DNA of 64,000 bases, from assembly GCF_901709675.1 (NCBI RefSeq), contig NC_051095.1, forward strand, positions 16,974,456-17,038,455, written 5' to 3'. The position numbers and the translations under genes were made by a program. The first letter of the stretch is position 1, and each line of letters opens with the position of its first letter. This stretch comes from Syngnathus acus (lineage: Eukaryota; Chordata; Actinopteri; Syngnathiformes; Syngnathidae). Below are positions 59,199 through 64,000 of this stretch, piece after piece. The notes below the pieces were generated by a model. That model was not told where the DNA came from and did no database searches. It worked only from the letters and a program-made list of their open reading frames with translations.

Positions 59199-62100
59199 GT
59201 GACAGTCTTTGAAATGGTCATTTTCATTTCTGCTTTGTCATGTGGCAAAATGAAAGGAAGAAAAATAGTAACGAATTGACACAGGTGTAATGTAATGGGG
59301 AAAGATGATGTGTTTATGAATGTATTTTTGTCAAGTCCTGCCTTTCGCCTTTCAGAGGATCCAGAGGAGGAGGTCAGTCTCGAGGATATGGTTGAGAAAG
59401 CAAAGTCAGGTGACGCTAGAGCGCAGACCAAGGTCGGTGTCAAACAGATGGTGGATTTTTTGTGCTAGGGACATAATTAATGAGAAAAGTACACGGGACA
59501 GCTAAAGTGCCCTTGTGTCATGTGTCCCTCCCAGATGGGCCGCTTTTTCCTGGCTCTGGCCCTTGAAAGAGATGAGGAACTGAACCACTGCACAGCGGTC
59601 ACCTGGCTGCTCCTGGCCGCCAAACAGGGTCGCAAGGAAGCCGTGAAGCTGCTGCAACAATGTTTATCATCTAGGCAAGGTAACAAGGAAAACCTCCGCC
59701 ATTCATTTAGCAACATGCTAATGTGTGCGTTCTGTTTTTCTAGGCATCACTCTCGAAAACTATGAGGAAGTGAAAAAGTTGTGCATGGAAACTCGTTTTG
59801 AGAGGGGGGTTCGGAAAGCGGCTCTGCTCATGTACTGGAAGTTGAACCCGGAGAAGAAGAGGGCGGTAGCTGTTTCGGAGATGCTGGAGAACGTAGAACA
59901 TGTGCACACAGATCAGGGTATGATGCTGGGAGTACTTACTAGCAACGTTGGGCTACAATTTCCAGAATAGCCTATAATGCACTATAACCTTTGAAATATT
60001 GTGATGGGGAAAAAATGAAATTAATATCTATTGCGTCATCTGTTTCCTCCATTTTCAGAAAAAACAGTCTCCCAAAGCCCACTAAATAGCTCTGTTAAGA
60101 AACAGAGGCGAGTTCTGCAGACAATGGTGACCAGCGAGTGTAAGTAACTTCACCCATATAACTATTCAGCCTCTGCCGCAACCACAGAGTGAAATCCAAT
60201 AATCATTTTATCTGTAATTAGAGCATTATAAACAAACTACTAAGCAGTGATCCCATTTGTGGTTTGTAGCCATCTCCTACATCGGGATGGACGAATTTGT
60301 CGAGATGACAAAGAAATATGCTCAGGGAATCGCACCGCCTCCTGCCATGGTGGGCGTGTCAGGCAGCGATGAAGATGACGACGACGACGTGGTGGTGAGG
60401 AATCCGGATGAGCTGCCCCTACACCAAAAGGTAGGAGGGAGCGTCACAGGGGCAGGTAGACAGGTCCTGCGGCAGCGTTTCATCTTCTCCGTTTGTCTTG
60501 GCACCAGCTGTTGAAGTTCCCACTTCACGCTTTGCTGGAGATCAAGGAGCACCTCATCGACTGGGCGTCGCGGGCGGGCATGCAGTGGCTCAGCGCCCTC
60601 ATCCCCACACACCATGTCAACGCGCTCATCTTCTTCTTCATCATCTCCAACCTCACCATTGAGTTCTTCATCTTCCTCATTCCTTTGCTGGTTTTCTACC
60701 TCTCTTTCTTCTCCATGATTATTTGTACGCTGCGGGTGTTCCAGGTCAGTCAGACCACCCTATTCTGCTTTTCTCATGATCTGAGGAGGATAATTGGAAC
60801 GCATCTTCAAAAAGTTTGTTTGTTTTTTTAGAATTCCAAAGCCTGGGAGAACTTTCGGGCCCTAACCGACCTCCTGGCTCACTTTGAGCCTGGTCTCGAT
60901 CTGGAGCAAGCTGAGACCAACTTTGGATGGACACACTTGGAACCCTATTTGTAAGGACAGCTTATTTCAAGGACATTTTGTCCCACTTTTTCTTCATCGC
61001 TCAGTTTTCCCGCATGACTCAGCCATTATATTTCGATTCAATGCTGCGCCAATGTTCCGCTGACAAACAAAATACTTGTTTTTACCTCAGGTACTTCTTG
61101 CTCTCCGTGGTCTTTGTGGTGTTTTCCTTCCCGGTGGCCGACAAGTCGTGGATCCCGTGCTCCGAGCTGGCGGCGGTGGCCCTCTTCTTCACGGTCACCG
61201 CCTTTCTCAGTCTTCACGCCTCCGCCAAATTGTTTGCTCGCAAGGCCCTGCTCACAGAAGTACTCTCGGGGGCCTGCTCTCTCTCTCACCTGCTGCCGGA
61301 CTCCCTTTGGGCGCTCCGGATCTTCGGGAGGACGTTTGTCTCGCTGCCTCTGGGCGACATCGTGGCGTTGAACATTGGGGTGCCCTGTGCCCTCTATGGC
61401 CACCTGGTCTACCTCCTGTTTCGCATGGCCCAGCTGAGAGGCTTCAAGGGGACTTACCTGTGCCTGGTGCCATATCTAGTTTGCTTCACGTGGTGTGAGC
61501 TCTGCTTGGTGTTCCTCAATCACGCCACGGCCATCGGCCTCATACGGACTTGCGCCGGCTACCTCCTCTTCCTGTTTGCACTGCCCGTTCTCTCTCTAGG
61601 CCTTGCTGCGATGCTCATCATCCAGCTCATGCAGTGGTTCGTGGCCCTGGAAATCACCAAAATGGCCGTCACGCTTACTGTGTGCTTCGTGCCGGTCGTT
61701 CTGAGGCTTTGGACCCGCTTCAGCTTGAACCCCATCGTGGTGTTTCGCTCGCTGTCCAGGAGCAGCATCGTCAAACTCATCTTGGTGTGGCTCAGTGCCG
61801 TGCTGCTCTTCTGCTGGATGTACGTGTACAGGTCAGAAGGCATGAAGGTGTACAACTCCACCCTCACGTGGCCGCAGTACAGCATCATGTGCGGCCCGTC
61901 GGCATGGAAGGAGTCCAACATGGCCCAAACTCAGATCCTCTGCTCGCACCTCGAAGGCCACAGGGTCACCTGGACGGGCCGCTTCAAATACGTGCGCGTG
62001 ACGGACATCGAGAACGGGGCGCAGTCGGTCATCAACCTGCTTCCTGTGTTGGTGGGCAATTGGATGCGTTGCCTGTACGGTCAGCCATACCCTGCGTGTG

Positions 62101-62627
62101 AGGGAATGGGAGACCCCGCCGTGGGGCCTCACCCATTCCTGGCCCCGCCGCTGCAAGATCCCCTGTGTCAACTCAAACAGCTTGCCAAGCACGAATGCCA
62201 CGTCAAGCGCTTCGACCGGTACAAGTTTGAAGTCACCATGGGCATGCCGCAAGAGAGGAAGACCAAGAACGGGACCATCGTGGAAGACGAAGACGCCACC
62301 AAGGACATCGTCCTGCGTGCCAGTAACGAGTTTAAGTCAGTGTTGCTTCACTTGAACGCGGGAAGCACGGTGGAGTTCAGCACCATCCTGGAGGGACGTC
62401 TGGGCTCCAAATGGCCCGTTTTCGAGCTGAAGGCCATCCACTGCTTGTCATGCGGCAACGCACGCCTGTCCAGCCGCAGACAGTACAAGATTGAGCACGA
62501 TTGGAGGCGCACAGCCCAGAATGCCCTGCAGTTTGGCTTTGACTTCTTCTTCAACCCTTTCCTCACCGCACAACTCCGCCAACTCTCTGACACTGAAACT
62601 GACACCGGAACAGAAGTGATGGTGTAG
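59018..62627 (+). CDS. wfs1: Wolframin (ER membrane glycoprotein)
   Basis: Nine coding exons join in phase to 903 residues; human wolframin has 890. Wolframin is a multi-pass ER membrane protein involved in calcium handling and the unfolded-protein response, mutated in Wolfram syndrome. After a Pro/Ser-rich cytosolic start come Sel1-like segments (about 75-150: [32 protein letters not shown]) and an acidic stretch (DEDDDDD). About nine membrane helices follow from residue ~298 ([20 protein letters not shown]) to ~640 ([19 protein letters not shown]). The luminal C-terminus includes [30 protein letters not shown] and [20 protein letters not shown]. The start ACCACC-ATG at 59018 has a good Kozak context; the exon stays open to its acceptor, so an upstream start is not excluded. 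Paralogue a or b is unresolved. Confidence 0.97.
59356..59432 (+). CDS. wfs1: wfs1 coding exon 2
   Basis: Residues 61-86, [20 protein letters not shown] then ARAQTK; CTTTCAG acceptor, GTCGGT donor. Confidence 0.9.
59535..59679 (+). CDS. wfs1: wfs1 coding exon 3 (Sel1-like)
   Basis: Residues 87-135, [20 protein letters not shown] then [12 protein letters not shown]; phase 1 donor GTAACA. The Met is internal. Confidence 0.93.
59744..59917 (+). CDS. wfs1: wfs1 coding exon 4
   Basis: Residues 135-193, [20 protein letters not shown] then [23 protein letters not shown] donor, phase 1. Confidence 0.93.
60059..60139 (+). CDS. wfs1: wfs1 coding exon 5
   Basis: Residues 193-220, [20 protein letters not shown] to VTSE; GTAAGT donor, phase 1. 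Confidence 0.9.
60270..60430 (+). CDS. wfs1: wfs1 coding exon 6
   Basis: Residues 220-273, [20 protein letters not shown], then an acidic DEDDDDDVV run and PDELPLHQK; phase 0. Confidence 0.93.
60508..60744 (+). CDS. wfs1: wfs1 coding exon 7 (first membrane helices)
   Basis: Residues 274-352, [20 protein letters not shown] then [19 protein letters not shown] and [20 protein letters not shown]. Two hydrophobic helices. Confidence 0.95.
60832..60950 (+). CDS. wfs1: wfs1 coding exon 8
   Basis: Residues 353-392, [20 protein letters not shown] to GWTHLEPY; phase 2 donor GTAAGG. Confidence 0.95.
61091..62627 (+). CDS. wfs1: wfs1 last coding exon
   Basis: Residues 392-903 and TAG in one exon of 1537 bp, corresponding to the large last exon of mammalian WFS1. 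It holds the remaining membrane helices and the luminal domain. GC content is clearly higher than in the surroundings. Confidence 0.97.
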
Positions 62628-63370
62628 TATACACTAAATCTAAACAAGCTGTGGCTTTATTCTTCTAAAAGAAACAGTTCTGAGAATACATACACTCCCC
62701 ACAAACAGGAATATTCAACATTTGAGTGATTTTCAGTATTGTTTCATGTTTGTGAGCTGTCAGTGCAATATATTGTTCCATATTATTTTCCTTGGTGAAC
62801 ACTAAAAGACACCTTCCAAACCTCCTAAGTTGGGCTTGTTTGCTAATGCGAACAACGTTTTCATCTTTTTCAAGATGTACTCATGCTCACTGCCCGAGTT
62901 GCACCTCATTTGTGGAGAGCTGAAAATGAAAGTAAATGACGGGAGTGTCCGTTGATGTAAGGCTTTAACCATCAAGTTTATTAGCAAGTTGTCTTCAAGT
63001 GCCTTGATTGCATTTTAGATACATTAAACATTTCTGGGATCCTTTTCATTTCAAAAGTTATTTATTGTGCCTTCTGTTCCTTTTATGTCTGTTTATAAGC
63101 CTGCTGTGCAGGAATTGAACATGTTAAACCTGAGTAATTATGTCTGAATTGGGATCATCAGTGTTTCTTGTTCTGTGACCCATACAAATATGACAGTAAC
63201 AATATCTTGTATTGCCAAGCTTTACACAGAATGGAGTAGCCCTAATTAGAATTTGATAAACTTGTGAAAAACATAGTGAATTGTTTATATTTTTAGAATA
63301 CTGGAGTAGGATCATTTGTTTGTGCTTACTAAAGGAGTGGGTTAATAAAGATATTTGGATTAAAGTATCT
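62628..63370 (+). other. wfs1: wfs1 3' UTR
   Basis: Noncoding, AT-rich. An AATAAA at 63344-63349 is a good candidate poly(A) signal. Confidence 0.6.
63344..63349 (+). terminator. wfs1: wfs1 candidate poly(A) signal
   Basis: AATAAA about 720 bp after the wfs1 stop; cleavage would fall near 63365. Confidence 0.5.
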
Positions 63371-63474
63371 TATTTCGCTGAAGTACGGTCTAACAACAAT
63401 AGGTGGAGTCCTAGCCTGCAGTAACGCTGACTTCCACGAAAAGAGAATAAACGCAACACAAAGGAAATAACAGT

Positions 63475-64000
63475 GGATGCAATTGTTGAAATCTTTATTC
63501 TCCCCGAAAAAAAATACCTGCTTGTTTGACAGGTTTGTCCTCAACACACATGAGCACAAAAATTTACATTAGTTTGGTCAGCACATGGAGTAAACTGGAT
63601 TTTCTTTTATTCAAAAAAGTGAAATAAAAGAATAAATTGTTCTTCAAAAATAAACAATTCTTGACATTAGCAAAGTAATCAGTGTGGAAGGCGTTAGAGA
63701 TAAAAGTAGCATCTCTCTGCTGTCGCTTTGGAGGCAATCTTGTAAATTGAGTCCACGTCAGTTTATGGATTTTGAAAAAAAAAAATCTCATACAAGTCCA
63801 AAAAGAGGGTTAATACACCATTTAGGCCCTTTTAGAGTATAACAATAACCCAAAACCTTAGTATCCGTTTGCCTCTGTACCGGGCAGATTCCCGTACAGC
63901 TTCATTCCAATTGGTACATGTAAGCGTATGAACCGAACATCAGTAAACATGCGTGAGCATCCACAGACGCAAAGGTAACGAGAGTTCGGTCATCGGTGGT
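63475..64000 (-). other. Possible 3' UTR of a convergent gene
   Basis: Minus-strand AATAAA signals at 63494-63499 and 63606-63611 suggest a transcript ending here from the right. In human the convergent neighbour of WFS1 is PPP2R2C. No coding exon is visible before the window ends. Confidence 0.35.

Overview
The window reads as nuclear DNA of a teleost fish. Its genes are split into short exons with GT/AG borders. Its intergenic DNA is full of CA, GT and GGAT microsatellites, tRNA-derived SINEs, Tc1-like foldback elements and an L2/CR1-type LINE. The gene order C4orf50 - JAKMIP1 - WFS1 matches human 4p16.1 in order and orientation.

Layout. From 1 to about 16.8 kb, two alternative first coding exons of a Kv-channel-interacting protein (KChIP, kcnip family) lie on the minus strand at 7.70 and 16.61 kb. 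The shared EF-hand exons would lie left of the window, so most of this part is intron. From 23.4 to 30.6 kb a minus-strand gene encodes a long coiled-coil protein ending in one fibronectin type III domain; position suggests it is the fish C4orf50 homologue. From 31.6 to 43.1 kb lie 21 coding exons of jakmip1 on the minus strand (826 residues when joined, every junction in phase). A likely untranslated first exon sits in a CpG-rich promoter near 48.5-48.8 kb. From 58 to 62.6 kb wfs1 (wolframin, 903 residues) is complete on the plus strand, running head-to-head with jakmip1. After about 63.4 kb, AATAAA signals on the minus strand suggest the 3' end of a convergent gene, which is PPP2R2C in human.

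The 49-57.9 kb spacer holds a nested mobile-element composite. A DNA transposon with TA-flanked inverted ends (50.33-54.12 kb) carries a 251-bp tandem repeat, and a 5'-truncated but open LINE is inserted in it. Two nearly identical SINE copies in opposite orientation flank the start-codon exon of jakmip1. A 304-bp foldback element at 5.64 kb has perfect 70-bp inverted ends and sits inside an older repeat.

The genes do not form one pathway. Wolframin is an ER membrane protein, JAKMIP1 a neuronal microtubule- and RNA-associated coiled-coil protein, and KChIPs are Kv4 subunits. I found no bacterial-type system, CRISPR array or other clearly new system. The most interesting items are the coiled-coil/FN3 gene, the inverted SINE pair and the nested element.
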